A DNA stretch of 64,000 nucleotides from NCBI GenBank assembly GCA_023433615.1, contig JAEZCJ010000187.1:8374-72373 (forward strand), read 5' to 3'. Source of the stretch: Bacillota bacterium. Its GTDB lineage: Bacteria; Bacillota; Bacilli; Paenibacillales; Paenibacillaceae. The position numbers were made by a program, and so were the translations under genes. Under the pieces are notes generated by a model that was not told where the DNA came from, made no database searches, and saw only the letters and a program-made list of their open reading frames with translations. Shown here piece after piece: positions 1-7,871 of the stretch (positions within the stretch are counted from its first letter, which is position 1; each line of letters opens with the position of its first letter).

Positions 1-263
1 ATGATGGCAATTCCCCTATGTTCTTTCATTCTGCTGAATAACTGCTCGACTGACCATTGACTCATCTTGTCGTATGACCTCCATGTTGATATCTAGTTAT
101 AGAATACACCTCCCTTTCTTTCCTCACTCGGCATAAATCTATTAAAGCTCTAGCAATATCGGTTTGCTATATGATCAATTTTCTCCGGACAAAGCACAAT
201 GGATACAGATTATTTGCCTTATGGTGTTGGTACCATGAAGTTACCTGGAAGATTCATTAGGGG
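1..263. other. Non-coding upstream region
   Basis: No convincing reading frame lies in these bases on either strand. The stretch is AT-richer than the genes that follow and probably carries the promoter of the AraC-type regulator that begins at 270, but I could not fix a -35/-10 pair. The only clear signal is the purine-rich ribosome binding site AGGGGG at 259-264. Confidence 0.5.
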
Positions 264-269
264 GTGCGA

Positions 270-980
270 ATGTCTGTGGAAGTTTTGCTGGCCATTTGTC
301 ATGAATTAACGGAAGATGAGCATCAACGTGTACAAAACATGTTCCCGAATATGGAGATTATCGCAGAGTCCCATTTTCAGACTGCTGCAAAGCGAATTAA
401 GAGAAACAAATATAGGTTAATTGTATTTTTGAGTTTTCAAGAATCTCTCCCCTCTTCATGGAAAGTAGAAGACCTTCGCCTGGAAACCCCCGTCATGATT
501 CTGCTCAAAGTGAACCGCTTGGACTTGTTCATTTTCTACTCTTTCCTGGATTCCGTAGGGCTGCTCACTTCTGGATCGGAGAATGTGATGAAGCCTGAAA
601 TTCCCCCTCTTCTTATTAAATCCATCGCGTATATCGAGGAAAACTTATGTGAGAATGATTTGAGCTTGGAACTCGTGGCATCCAGCATTTATGTAAGCCG
701 TTGTCACTATAGCCGCATTTTCAAAGAGTATATTGGAATCGGGTTTAAGGAGTACATCATGAGCAAACGGATACAGAGAGCGAAAGTCATGCTGCAAGAA
801 GGGACACCGGTCACGGATGTATGTTATGCAGTCGGATATGGTGATCTCACGCATTTTGGCAGAGTGTTCAAGAGGCTGGTTGGAATTAATCCATCGGACT
901 ATCGGAGAAACAAGGGCTTTGTGAAGACATGCGGACTACGAGGCCATAACGGTGACCAAGACGAGCGAGCGTCCGGATAA
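270..980 (+). CDS. AraC-family transcriptional regulator
   Basis: A DNA-binding regulator of about 236 residues. The last ~100 residues form a typical AraC/XylS double helix-turn-helix: the first helix pair lies around IYVSRCHYSR and the second carries the family signature VGYGDLTHFGRVFKR followed by GINPSDYRR. The first ~115 residues match no usual arabinose-type cupin sensor and look like an alternating alpha/beta fold, possibly a degenerate receiver-like domain (inference). The ATG at 270 is preferred over the GTG at 264 because the AGGGGG site (259-264) would overlap the GTG and sits 5 bases before the ATG. A clear paralogue lies at 12410-13075, so the two probably control the surrounding biosynthetic locus. 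The ligand is unknown. Confidence 0.9.
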   Translation: MSVEVLLAICHELTEDEHQRVQNMFPNMEIIAESHFQTAAKRIKRNKYRLIVFLSFQESLPSSWKVEDLRLETPVMILLKVNRLDLFIFYSFLDSVGLLTSGSENVMKPEIPPLLIKSIAYIEENLCENDLSLELVASSIYVSRCHYSRIFKEYIGIGFKEYIMSKRIQRAKVMLQEGTPVTDVCYAVGYGDLTHFGRVFKRLVGINPSDYRRNKGFVKTCGLRGHNGDQDERASG

Positions 981-999
981 ATTCAGGGGATGAAATAAG

Positions 1000-1116
1000 A
1001 TGTTACCTCGCAATCCCTTCCGTCAGCCCAAGGTTCGTGTCATGCATGGCGATAGCCGTTACGAATGGGAGAAAGTCAGACATAGCTTAAGCGGATTCGG
1101 CGTCGCAGGGGTATGA
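1000..1116 (+). CDS. Possible 38-residue peptide
   Basis: A short frame beginning MLPRNPFRQPKVRVMHG and ending GVAGV. It lies just after the AraC gene and overlaps the next tiny frame at GTATGATG. The nearest SD-like run (AGGGG at about 985-989) is rather far from the ATG. I recognise no family. It is listed because the two tiny frames fill the whole gap between the regulator and the HAD gene on the same strand and overlap in the way coupled genes do. It could equally be chance or the decayed remains of one longer gene split by a frameshift. Confidence 0.22.
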   Translation: MLPRNPFRQPKVRVMHGDSRYEWEKVRHSLSGFGVAGV

Positions 1117-1217
1117 TGGCTGGGAATAAGGTGAGGCAAGTGCGGGTAATCGAGGCCGAAGCGTCAGCGGAACTAAATATGGTCACGAGCGAGATGGAAT
1201 CAGCTTCAATTCATTAG
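1113..1217 (+). CDS. Possible 34-residue peptide overlapping the previous frame
   Basis: A short frame that starts MMAGNKVRQVRVIEAE and ends SASIH, 13 bases before the HAD gene start. The second ATG (1116) has AGGGG five bases upstream (1107-1111), a usable spacing. No homology is recognised. If the upstream 38-residue frame and this one were joined by a one-base change they would make a single ~72-residue protein, so a frameshifted small gene is the main alternative. Confidence 0.2.
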   Translation: MMAGNKVRQVRVIEAEASAELNMVTSEMESASIH

Positions 1218-1230
1218 GGAGAGTGTGTAG

Positions 1231-1590
1231 ATGAGAATTGTCGTTGATCTCGACGGAACAGTCTGTGAGTTAAAGCGCACGAATCAGTCCTATGAAGAGG
1301 TAGCGCCCATTCCAGGCGCGGCAAGCACGCTTCGCAGGTGGAAGAAAGAGGGTCATGCCATTATCATTCATACGGCCCGAAATATGCGAACCGCCAATGG
1401 CAACGTTGGAGTCGCGGTCGCAAACATCGGCAAGATCACGCTGGAATGGTTGGAACTCCATGGTGTCCCCTATGACGAAATCGTTTTCGGTAAACCGCAA
1501 GGAGATATCTATATCGATGATTTGGCGTATCGGTTTCAAGATTGGAATCATGCGAAGGACTTTGTCGCGGGAGCAGGACGTCAACCATGA
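1231..1590 (+). CDS. HAD-type phosphatase-like protein (capsule-biosynthesis type)
   Basis: A 119-residue protein whose N-terminus carries the HAD motif I DLDGTVC (first Asp nucleophile, second Asp acid/base). Motif II is the Thr in IIIHTARNM, and the acidic motif near the C-terminus is YIDDLAYR. It is a minimal HAD fold without a cap domain, as in the short phosphatase-like proteins of polysaccharide loci, so it probably acts on a small phosphorylated sugar or on a partner-bound substrate. GAGAG in the preceding bases gives a modest ribosome binding site. It stands directly upstream of a glycosyltransferase, which fits sugar metabolism. The substrate cannot be read from the sequence. Confidence 0.75.
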   Translation: MRIVVDLDGTVCELKRTNQSYEEVAPIPGAASTLRRWKKEGHAIIIHTARNMRTANGNVGVAVANIGKITLEWLELHGVPYDEIVFGKPQGDIYIDDLAYRFQDWNHAKDFVAGAGRQP

Positions 1591-1657
1591 AAATTGGTGA
1601 TACCGATGGGAGGCGAAGGGCTCTGCTCTTGTATAATTGCGATACGTGTATCCTAGC

Positions 1658-2845
1658 ATGACTAGACGTGTTTTTTTCGGATTAAGCGGGGGCATGGGCC
1701 CTGTATTACGAACGTTGCCGATCGCCGATCGATTCCGTCAAGCTGGGTATACCATTGCCTTCAGTATATATGACGACAAGGCGGCGGCTTATATTCAATC
1801 CCGCGGTTATCTATATTTTCCTGACGATGATCCTACATTGCCTGATCCTCTAAAAGTAGCTCCGCGTTCGCCTGTATTTTATCATCTTGACCACTACTTT
1901 GCCCAAAACGGGCTGCTGGACGTAAAATTCACTCGTTCATGGATTCGACATCGCGTCAAGATGCTGCGCCAATATAAAGCCGATCTCGTCTTTGCGGATA
2001 TGAGCCCGCATACCGTTATTGCAGCTAAGTACCTGGGTATCCCGACTGTAAGCGTCACGCAATCTTGCTTCATACCGGACGGTTTACGGCTCCGTCATTG
2101 GGAAGATACGCCTAGAAATACGCCCGTGGTTACGCCCGTAGTGAATCAAGTGCTGACTGAGCTCGGTCTGACTCAGATTACTTGCATGGAACAATTAAAT
2201 CGGGGCGATGTCACGATCATTCCTGGAATACCGGAACTTGATCCTGTCAAGAATGGCGCTGCGCATTACGTTGGTCCGCTGGACACGGAAGGGATCCTCC
2301 ATTCCGTTCCGTTAAATCAGCCGCCGTATATTGTAGCTTACGCCGGCAGACTGGAGGATACCTCCGGAAGCAGTGGAGCGGAGTTTGTACGCATGCTTGC
2401 AGATGCCTTTCGAGATGGGATGGAACAAATGATTATTGCCTGCTCAGGCAATGTGGGGAGCTTGGCCGACGAACTGCCGCCGTCCATACGTTTCATTGAC
2501 AGCTACTCGGCATCAAGGCTAGCCCATTCCCGTCTGTTTATTCACCATGGAGGGCATGGAAGCTGCTATTCCTCGATTATGGCAGGCGTGCCGTCTATCA
2601 TCATTCCGACCCATACCGAAAGAGAGTTTAACGCACGTAGAATGGCGGAGTGCGGATTGGCTGAATATGTAATGCCGCGAACATTCTCGCACGCGCAACT
2701 CCGCCAACTAGCGCAGGATGTAATGAACGGAGACTACCGATACGGCGTGCAACGCATATGCACCGAGATTATCGGTCGTCACTACCAAGGTGCCGAGGCC
2801 GCTTATCGGCTCGGCGTATCGTTATTAGCGAAGGAATTCTGTTAG
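1658..2845 (+). CDS. UDP-glycosyltransferase of the MGT/GT1 type
   Basis: About 395 residues with the GT-B layout of macrolide-type glycosyltransferases. The N-terminal half begins RRVFFGLSGGMGPVLRTLP (acceptor domain). The C-terminal half has the nucleotide-sugar motif FIHHGGHGSCYSSIMAGVP followed by PTHTEREFNARR, where HHGGHGS is the GT1 donor-binding signature. It would transfer a sugar from a nucleotide donor to a small-molecule acceptor in the cytoplasm. The start is uncertain: an in-frame TTG at 1637 and the ATG at 1658 are both possible and neither has a strong Shine-Dalgarno sequence. Only 14 bases separate its stop from the AcpS start. A related enzyme of this class is encoded at 36937-38238. 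Confidence 0.85.
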   Translation: MTRRVFFGLSGGMGPVLRTLPIADRFRQAGYTIAFSIYDDKAAAYIQSRGYLYFPDDDPTLPDPLKVAPRSPVFYHLDHYFAQNGLLDVKFTRSWIRHRVKMLRQYKADLVFADMSPHTVIAAKYLGIPTVSVTQSCFIPDGLRLRHWEDTPRNTPVVTPVVNQVLTELGLTQITCMEQLNRGDVTIIPGIPELDPVKNGAAHYVGPLDTEGILHSVPLNQPPYIVAYAGRLEDTSGSSGAEFVRMLADAFRDGMEQMIIACSGNVGSLADELPPSIRFIDSYSASRLAHSRLFIHHGGHGSCYSSIMAGVPSIIIPTHTEREFNARRMAECGLAEYVMPRTFSHAQLRQLAQDVMNGDYRYGVQRICTEIIGRHYQGAEAAYRLGVSLLAKEFC

Positions 2846-2859
2846 TATCGGGAGGCGCC

Positions 2860-3255
2860 GTGATCTATGGAATTGGTCTAGACGTACAATTGATCCCCCA
2901 ATTAAAGGGTGTGGTAGAGGGGCGGGACGAAAGCTACCTGCAGAAAATCTTCACCCCCGATGAAATAACATATTGCAGCAAATATCGTAAACCCGAACAG
3001 CATTTCGCCGGCCGTTGGGCGGTCAAAGAAGCCTATCTGAAAGCCATAGGGACGGGCATTAGCGGCGGTTACCGGCTGTCGGACATCGAAACGATCCGGC
3101 TCTCGTCCGGTCAACCGCACATTATTCTGCATGGACGCGTGCTTGAACATTTCCGCGAGCATCACTTGCGCGCGTTTGTCTCCATCACCCATTCCGGCGA
3201 CTACGCGGCAGCTCAAGTGATCCTGGAGCATCAGCAGGAAGACGAGCTCACCTAA
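2860..3255 (+). CDS. acpS: Holo-[acyl-carrier-protein] synthase (AcpS type)
   Basis: A 131-residue phosphopantetheinyl transferase of the short AcpS class. It carries the two signature blocks: GIGLDVQLIP near the N-terminus (metal-binding Asp in GxDxx) and FAGRWAVKEAYLKAIGTGI in the middle (the W..KEA..K motif). AcpS transfers 4'-phosphopantetheine from CoA to the serine of an ACP. The GTG at 2860 is preferred, with GGGAGG just upstream. A dedicated AcpS here makes sense because an ACP gene lies at 18015-18263 in the same locus; this may be a second copy next to the housekeeping enzyme. The family's usual length is about 120-130 residues, so the protein is complete. Confidence 0.9.
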   Translation: MIYGIGLDVQLIPQLKGVVEGRDESYLQKIFTPDEITYCSKYRKPEQHFAGRWAVKEAYLKAIGTGISGGYRLSDIETIRLSSGQPHIILHGRVLEHFREHHLRAFVSITHSGDYAAAQVILEHQQEDELT

Positions 3256-3366
3256 TCGAGAAAACACGAATAAGTCCTCAACGAAACGCAGAGTCCCCCT
3301 ACAGCTGGCATGGGATAATGAAAATGTCCCCGGGAGACAAATCCATTATTCCATAGGAGGAATTCC

Positions 3367-3891
3367 ATGAAACAGCTGCTGTCGTCCAAAAAGATTCAAA
3401 TGACGCTGCCGACATCGAACAGCAAGACTTACTTCGAGCTGATCGACGGCCGTGCCGAGGAGCTTCACTTTACGCAGGTTAACCCGACGAGCTTCACAGT
3501 GAACGACTCGGATTTCAGCTTGAAGTCCGGCGTCAACGTCGAGTTGGAGATCGAGAATGTCGACCTCGTTGCAACGTCAACTGTCCTGTGGCCGGGCCAA
3601 CAAGTCCGCGTCCGCGGCGGCATTCACGGCCAAGGCCAGCCGATCAAAGCTTCGGCGAAGATTCCATTCGGCAAGAAAATGGCAGATGGCGTTCAGGCGG
3701 AATCGTTCCTGTACTGGGTTATCGAGACGCCGGAAGGCACGTTCCATAACCAACAGCCGATCCACATGAAAGGGCGCATCGCCGGCCTTCCGCCGAAAGA
3801 CGCGACATTCCACTCCGAGGGAACGATCGCTATCTACGACGAGAAGGAAGATCAAGTCGGCACGCTCTACGGTTGCCTGCAATCGAACTAA
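3367..3891 (+). CDS. Uncharacterised beta-rich cytoplasmic protein
   Basis: A 174-residue protein preceded by a good ribosome binding site (TAGGAGGAATTCC before the ATG). No signal peptide, membrane segment or known catalytic motif is visible. The sequence alternates short hydrophobic and polar stretches with many Thr, Val and Gly residues, suggesting a beta-sandwich or barrel. It sits between acpS and the FAD oxidoreductase and is closed by a strong hairpin terminator, so it may be transcribed with the upstream genes or alone. A binding or allene-oxide-cyclase-like barrel role is conceivable but nothing in the sequence proves it. I do not recognise the family. Confidence 0.7.
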   Translation: MKQLLSSKKIQMTLPTSNSKTYFELIDGRAEELHFTQVNPTSFTVNDSDFSLKSGVNVELEIENVDLVATSTVLWPGQQVRVRGGIHGQGQPIKASAKIPFGKKMADGVQAESFLYWVIETPEGTFHNQQPIHMKGRIAGLPPKDATFHSEGTIAIYDEKEDQVGTLYGCLQSN

Positions 3892-3900
3892 TCATGTGAT

Positions 3901-3931
3901 AGCCAAAGAGACCTTACCGGTCTCTTTGGCT
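3901..3931 (+). terminator. Rho-independent-type hairpin
   Basis: A perfect 13-bp stem (AGCCAAAGAGACC at 3901-3913 pairing with 3919-3931) around a 5-base loop, directly after the stop of the beta-rich protein gene. The downstream T-run is weak (TTCATTAT). Confidence 0.7.
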
Positions 3932-3958
3932 TCATTATCCGCGTATTCGAGGTGCAAC

Positions 3959-5170
3959 ATGTACGATGCAATCATTGTCGGGGCGCGCTGCGCAGGCGCT
4001 TCGCTCGCTATTTTTCTCGGCCAAGCCGGGTATCGGGTGCTTCTGATCGATAAATACGCCATGCCGGGACCGACGCTTTCCACGCATATCATTGGAGAGA
4101 TCGATGTGTACGAACGTCTGGGCATCTTGGACAGCATGGACAACGCAGGGGCGCCTGCCATTTCCCGCATGAGGGTAGATCAGCAAGGAACTGTGCTGGA
4201 GGCACCATTGGTGGTGACTCCCCGAGTCATCGGACTGCGCCGGGAACTGCTTGATCGCATGTTGTTGGATGCGGCCGAAGCGCTGCCGACGGTGGACATC
4301 ATGCTGAAGACTGAAGTGACGGAAGTCATCGCGGGCATGGGCGTAGAGCCAGCGCAAGTGATCTGCCGCAGCCGATTGGGCTCAGGCGAGTCTGTTCGAC
4401 TGTCAACCCGAGTCATCATCGGGGCGGATGGCCGAAATTCCACGATTGCCGGACTGGTGAAGGCAACGGCAACCCATTCGGTTACCTATTCGCATGCTGT
4501 CTGCTACTTCTATGCGGAAGCGATTACCGCCCTCCCGCAGCCAACGGTGGAATGGTACTGGCATCAAGATGGGCTGGCGATCATCAATCCGATCGATAAC
4601 GATAGACATTGCGTCGCAGTCATGTTACCAGCGGAGCGTATGGCAGCGTGGCGTACGAACCTTAAGGACAATGCCCTGGAATGGCTGTGCGGAATAGATT
4701 CGCTGGCACCGAGGTTTATGAGTTGCCGACTTGACGGCCAGGTAAGAGGATTGAATCCTATTCAAGGCTATATCCGACAACCTTACGGAACAAGCTGGGC
4801 GCTCGTCGGCGATGCTGGTGCGCATCTCCATCCGGTATCCGGCGTGGGCATTGATAATGCGGTATGCTCTGCGGAATACCTGTCGCAAGCGCTACACCTA
4901 TATTTCGATGGCGCAATCGGCTGGAATGAGGCAATGGCCTCCTACAAGCAGCAGCGGGATGAGCGCATCCTTCCCCAATACGATGCCTCGCAAGCCACAT
5001 TGTCTAAGGCGCTCGAGCCGGTTGATGCCGGGCAAATGGTTTACTTGAACATGCTGTGCACGTTCCCGAGCCTGGCGAAATCAATCGGGCAGCGCGCTGA
5101 AACGATATATAACGAGTTGACGAAGGAGGTAACGATGCGTGCTGGACTGTCCGAAGGACCGGTCGATTAA
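3959..5170 (+). CDS. FAD-dependent oxidoreductase (PHBH / geranylgeranyl-reductase-like)
   Basis: A 403-residue flavoprotein. The N-terminal dinucleotide-binding motif is IIVGARCAGASLAIFLGQAG, a variant GxGxxG with the R-C-A-G arrangement of the geranylgeranyl-reductase/hydroxylase superfamily. The central IIGADGRNS is the DG motif and LVGDAGAHLHPVSGVGIDNA is the GD motif that binds the ribityl chain of FAD. Such enzymes hydroxylate, reduce or dehydrogenate hydrophobic substrates with NAD(P)H. The ATG at 3959 begins MYDAIIVGA, as expected for a flavoprotein N-terminus. The gene overlaps the next one by 32 bases, implying coupled translation, so it is a candidate tailoring enzyme. The substrate is unknown. 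Confidence 0.85.
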   Translation: MYDAIIVGARCAGASLAIFLGQAGYRVLLIDKYAMPGPTLSTHIIGEIDVYERLGILDSMDNAGAPAISRMRVDQQGTVLEAPLVVTPRVIGLRRELLDRMLLDAAEALPTVDIMLKTEVTEVIAGMGVEPAQVICRSRLGSGESVRLSTRVIIGADGRNSTIAGLVKATATHSVTYSHAVCYFYAEAITALPQPTVEWYWHQDGLAIINPIDNDRHCVAVMLPAERMAAWRTNLKDNALEWLCGIDSLAPRFMSCRLDGQVRGLNPIQGYIRQPYGTSWALVGDAGAHLHPVSGVGIDNAVCSAEYLSQALHLYFDGAIGWNEAMASYKQQRDERILPQYDASQATLSKALEPVDAGQMVYLNMLCTFPSLAKSIGQRAETIYNELTKEVTMRAGLSEGPVD

Positions 5171-6053
5171 CATTACCTATCTGGAAGCGCCAATCGAGCA
5201 GGTGTGGCGTGCGGTTGTCACGCCGAAAGGGAGCAACAGCTATTTAACGGATCAGGTCCTTACGAGCGGTGATCCGAATGACCCGCGAGCAGGCGACCGA
5301 TATACGCTGTACTACGGCGACATTACGAATAAGGCTGTCATCGAGCATTGCGAGCCGTACAACCTGTTCATACTGGCAGACAACTATGAATCAATGGCTC
5401 CGGACGGGACCATCGATCCATTCCCGGTAAGGACAGCTTACCGCTTCGAGAGCCAAGGCGCGTACACGAAGCTGGTGCTTGAGGTTGAAGGATTCCAGCC
5501 GGATACGCACGGGCAGTGGTTTCGAGAATGTCTGGAGATGGGCTGGCGGCGCTCGCTGATGAATCTCAAATCTGTCCTCGAGCTCGGGATGGATTTGCGG
5601 ACAGAGCTATTCAGCTACCCGCGCCTTGGCGTTACGAACTGTACGGTTAACGACGAACAGGACAAGGAGACGAGCGTGCAGGCTGGACAAGGCAACTATC
5701 TCCTCTACGTATTCCCCGGAGGTCCTGCAGAGCGGGGCGGATTGCGGCAGAAAGATGTGATTACCGCGATCGGTAATGTTGCAGTGCCGAATTATGGCGC
5801 GTTCGTCCGGGCCATTTCACGCTACTATGCAAGTAAAGAGCCGGTTGCGTTCACCTATATGCGAGACGGCGAGGAACGGGAGGTACTGCTGGATCTGACG
5901 ATCGATCGCATGTTTACCGGATTGATTGAAGGGACGGACAGCGGTCAGGAGGCAGAGCGCAAGCGCAGACAGCGAATAGCTGATCAGCGTTCGGCTTCCG
6001 GCTCCATATGGCGCAATAAGCAGCTAGAAAGAGGGGGAACACATGACCACTAG
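5139..6053 (+). CDS. SRPBCC (START-like) domain protein with C-terminal PDZ-like domain
   Basis: A 304-residue protein. Residues ~5-155 resemble the AHSA1/SRPBCC ligand-binding fold, starting INITYLEAPIEQVWRAVV and ending with the long helix ECLEMGWRRSLMNLKSVLELG. Residues ~180-265 resemble a PDZ domain, with YVFPGGPAERGGLRQKDVI followed by ITAIGNVAVPNYGAFVRAI. The GTG at 5139 is the likely start because AAGGAGGT lies eight bases upstream, inside the 3' end of the FAD oxidoreductase gene. SRPBCC proteins bind hydrophobic ligands or act as cyclases/aromatases in polyketide pathways, while PDZ domains bind peptide C-termini. The combination is unusual. A paralogue of the same architecture lies nearby on the opposite strand (6470-7327). 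Confidence 0.75.
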   Translation: MLDCPKDRSINITYLEAPIEQVWRAVVTPKGSNSYLTDQVLTSGDPNDPRAGDRYTLYYGDITNKAVIEHCEPYNLFILADNYESMAPDGTIDPFPVRTAYRFESQGAYTKLVLEVEGFQPDTHGQWFRECLEMGWRRSLMNLKSVLELGMDLRTELFSYPRLGVTNCTVNDEQDKETSVQAGQGNYLLYVFPGGPAERGGLRQKDVITAIGNVAVPNYGAFVRAISRYYASKEPVAFTYMRDGEEREVLLDLTIDRMFTGLIEGTDSGQEAERKRRQRIADQRSASGSIWRNKQLERGGTHDH

Positions 6054-6405
6054 CGAAATACCGAAGCACCTGATTGTTCGTCAAGCGGACATGAAATGGG
6101 AATACGGCATGTACGAGAATACGGAAATGGCGTATTTATGGGAGGAACCGGAGACCGGCCGGGTGGCTTTCCTCGTAAAATGCGCCCCAGGCAGCACCAT
6201 CCCGTTCCACGATCACCCCAGGCGGGAGGTGGCCTTCCTGGTGGAGGGCGAAGTGCGACTGAATGATGACGTCATGCGGGCTGGCGATTTTTTGACCGCA
6301 TTAGCCGCAGAAGCGCATGACGTGTATACCGAAACGGGATGTACATTCTTTATTTTCATCGACTACAATATCAATAAGCATCAGCTGACGCCGATCGCGC
6401 AATAG
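6043..6405 (+). CDS. Small cupin-domain protein
   Basis: A 120-residue single-cupin protein. Motif 1 is IPFHDHPRREVAFLVEGEV, with the two His residues and the Glu expected for metal binding; motif 2 is around AHDVYTETG. It overlaps the end of the SRPBCC-PDZ gene by 11 bases and has a GAGGGGG ribosome binding site, so it is the last gene of the FAD oxidoreductase/SRPBCC-PDZ/cupin operon. Small cupins of this kind can be isomerases, cyclases or dioxygenases, and the context suggests a tailoring role. The precise reaction cannot be inferred. Confidence 0.75.
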   Translation: MTTSEIPKHLIVRQADMKWEYGMYENTEMAYLWEEPETGRVAFLVKCAPGSTIPFHDHPRREVAFLVEGEVRLNDDVMRAGDFLTALAAEAHDVYTETGCTFFIFIDYNINKHQLTPIAQ

Positions 6406-6408
6406 AAC

Positions 6409-6455
6409 AACAACGCCTCTTCGTACGGACCTTGTCCGAGCGAGGAGGCGTTGTT
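6409..6455. terminator. Bidirectional terminator between convergent genes
   Basis: AACAACGCCTC (6409-6419) pairs with 6445-6455 in an 11-bp stem with further internal pairing. It lies between the convergent cupin and SRPBCC-PDZ genes and can serve both. Confidence 0.7.
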
Positions 6456-6469
6456 CGATTCGGAGAGAA

Positions 6470-7327
6470 TTATTGCGACCGTTCCATTCGATCTTTGCTG
6501 AGCGCCTCGCGTGACACGCGATTCGGATCGATCATGCCGGTGAATTGATCGTCATACGTCAAGTTAGCCGTCGTTGACTTGCGATGGCCGCGGTCGTAGT
6601 AGACAAGCTCTACCTCGCCGGGCTTGCCATAATATCGGCCCAGCGCCACTACGAAGCGGCGGTAGTCCGGTACCGCAAGTCCCCCAAGCTCAGTCACGAT
6701 GACGCCTGAAGGAAGGCCCGCCCGATGTGCCGGCCCGTTCGGGTAGACTGTCTTGATGTAATTGCCGCGAATGCCGCTCCCGTTCAAACCCTGCAGTCCT
6801 AGTTGTTCTTCGGTTGCCGAGTAGTTAAGTACGCCTAATCGGGGATAGTTGAAGATGGCCTCTCGCAGATCAAGCCCGAGCTCGATAACATTTTTCAGGT
6901 GGAGCAGCGATTGCCGCCAGCCCATCTCCCCGCATTCGTGAACCCACTGCATCATCTCGTCCTCGCCGTAGCCGTCTACCGTCACCGTCATTCTCGTGCT
7001 GCCGTCAGCCGATTCTTCGAGCACGAACGAAGTGAGAAGTTCATACTCCCAAGTCTGTCCATTCGGCAGAATCACGGCATAGCTCTCGTCGAAAGTGATG
7101 CAGTTGTATTTGCGATATTCGACGCATTGTGATCGGATCATGAGCTCACCGATAACGAGCCGCAGTCTGTCGCCAAGCTCAATCACCTCTTTGCCGTCAG
7201 CGATGATAGCGATATCGCTCAGGAAACCGTTCCAGCCGTTAGACGTCGTGACGTAGGGCCAGATGTCTGTTGCCGTTGCTTCAATCCATACCGTATTTAC
7301 AGTTTGTCGTTTGTTGGTCATCTTCAC
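6470..7327 (-). CDS. SRPBCC (START-like) domain protein with C-terminal PDZ-like domain, paralogue
   Basis: A 285-residue protein with the same two-domain plan as 5139-6053. The N-terminal ligand-binding fold includes VNTVWIEATATDIWPYV and the long helix ECGEMGWRQSLLHLKNVIELG. The C-terminal PDZ-like part includes TVYPNGPAHRAGLPSG and ELGGLAVPDYRRFVVALGRYYG. The shared GMGWRxSLxxLKxVxELGxDLR and NYPRLGVxN blocks show a duplication. The start is a GTG with GGAGGG about eight bases upstream. It is transcribed toward its paralogue and ends at a shared terminator. The ligand and PDZ partner are unknown. Confidence 0.75.
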   Translation of the reverse strand: MKMTNKRQTVNTVWIEATATDIWPYVTTSNGWNGFLSDIAIIADGKEVIELGDRLRLVIGELMIRSQCVEYRKYNCITFDESYAVILPNGQTWEYELLTSFVLEESADGSTRMTVTVDGYGEDEMMQWVHECGEMGWRQSLLHLKNVIELGLDLREAIFNYPRLGVLNYSATEEQLGLQGLNGSGIRGNYIKTVYPNGPAHRAGLPSGVIVTELGGLAVPDYRRFVVALGRYYGKPGEVELVYYDRGHRKSTTANLTYDDQFTGMIDPNRVSREALSKDRMERSQ

Positions 7328-7538
7328 GCGAAGCTCCCTCCTTATACATGCCTGTCACTATCGTAAAAGGATTCCGCGCTTGTGTGCTCTGTCATTGTTG
7401 TCCATCAACCGTCCTATCTTATAGCGGCCAAGATTAGCCGAATTCCATGCTAAAAAAGCAGAGAGCGAGCCGAGCTTTTCCAGCAAAATAAGAAGTGCAG
7501 CAAGCAAAAAACCAAGACAGCGAACGGAGGAACGAGGA
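7328..7538. other. Intergenic promoter region of groES-groEL and the divergent SRPBCC-PDZ gene
   Basis: Holds promoters in both directions. I searched by eye for the CIRCE operator (TTAGCACTC-N9-GAGTGCTAA), the usual HrcA site in front of groESL in Firmicutes, and did not find it. A possible weak promoter is TTGTCC-N16-TATAGC around 7399-7426. The groES ribosome binding site ACGGAGGAACGAGGA lies immediately before 7539. Confidence 0.5.
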
Positions 7539-7820
7539 ATGATTCAACCGATTGGAGATCGGGTAGTTGTGCAACCGATCGAGAAGGAAGAGCAGACATC
7601 CGGGGGCATTGTGCTGCCAGGTACGGCGAAGGAAAAACCGCAGGAAGGCAAAGTGGTGGCAGTCGGCGCAGGTCTCTTTCGCGACGGTAGAAGAATAGCG
7701 CCTGAAGTGAAGACTGGCGATAAGGTGCTGTTCGCGAAGTTTTCCGGCACGGAAGCGAAGCTGGAAGGCCGAGATGTGCTCATTCTACATGAGAGCGATA
7801 TTCTGGCGATTCTGAACTAA
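7539..7820 (+). CDS. groES: Co-chaperonin GroES
   Basis: A 93-residue co-chaperonin that caps the GroEL ring. It begins MIQPIGDRVVVQPIEKEE and has the mobile loop segment TSGGIVLPGTAKEKPQEGKV, then FAKFSGTEAKLEGRDVLIL. Length and motifs are normal. It is followed after 51 bases by groEL. The absence of CIRCE upstream and the position inside a biosynthetic locus suggest a second, specially regulated groESL pair rather than the housekeeping one (inference). Confidence 0.95.
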   Translation: MIQPIGDRVVVQPIEKEEQTSGGIVLPGTAKEKPQEGKVVAVGAGLFRDGRRIAPEVKTGDKVLFAKFSGTEAKLEGRDVLILHESDILAILN

Positions 7821-7871
7821 TCATTGGTTACGGGATTCACATCCAAATACGATCGGGAGGAAAATCAAAGC

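Noticed and set aside
7328..7538. CIRCE operator in front of groES
   Set aside because: Neither TTAGCACTC nor its complement is present in the interval.
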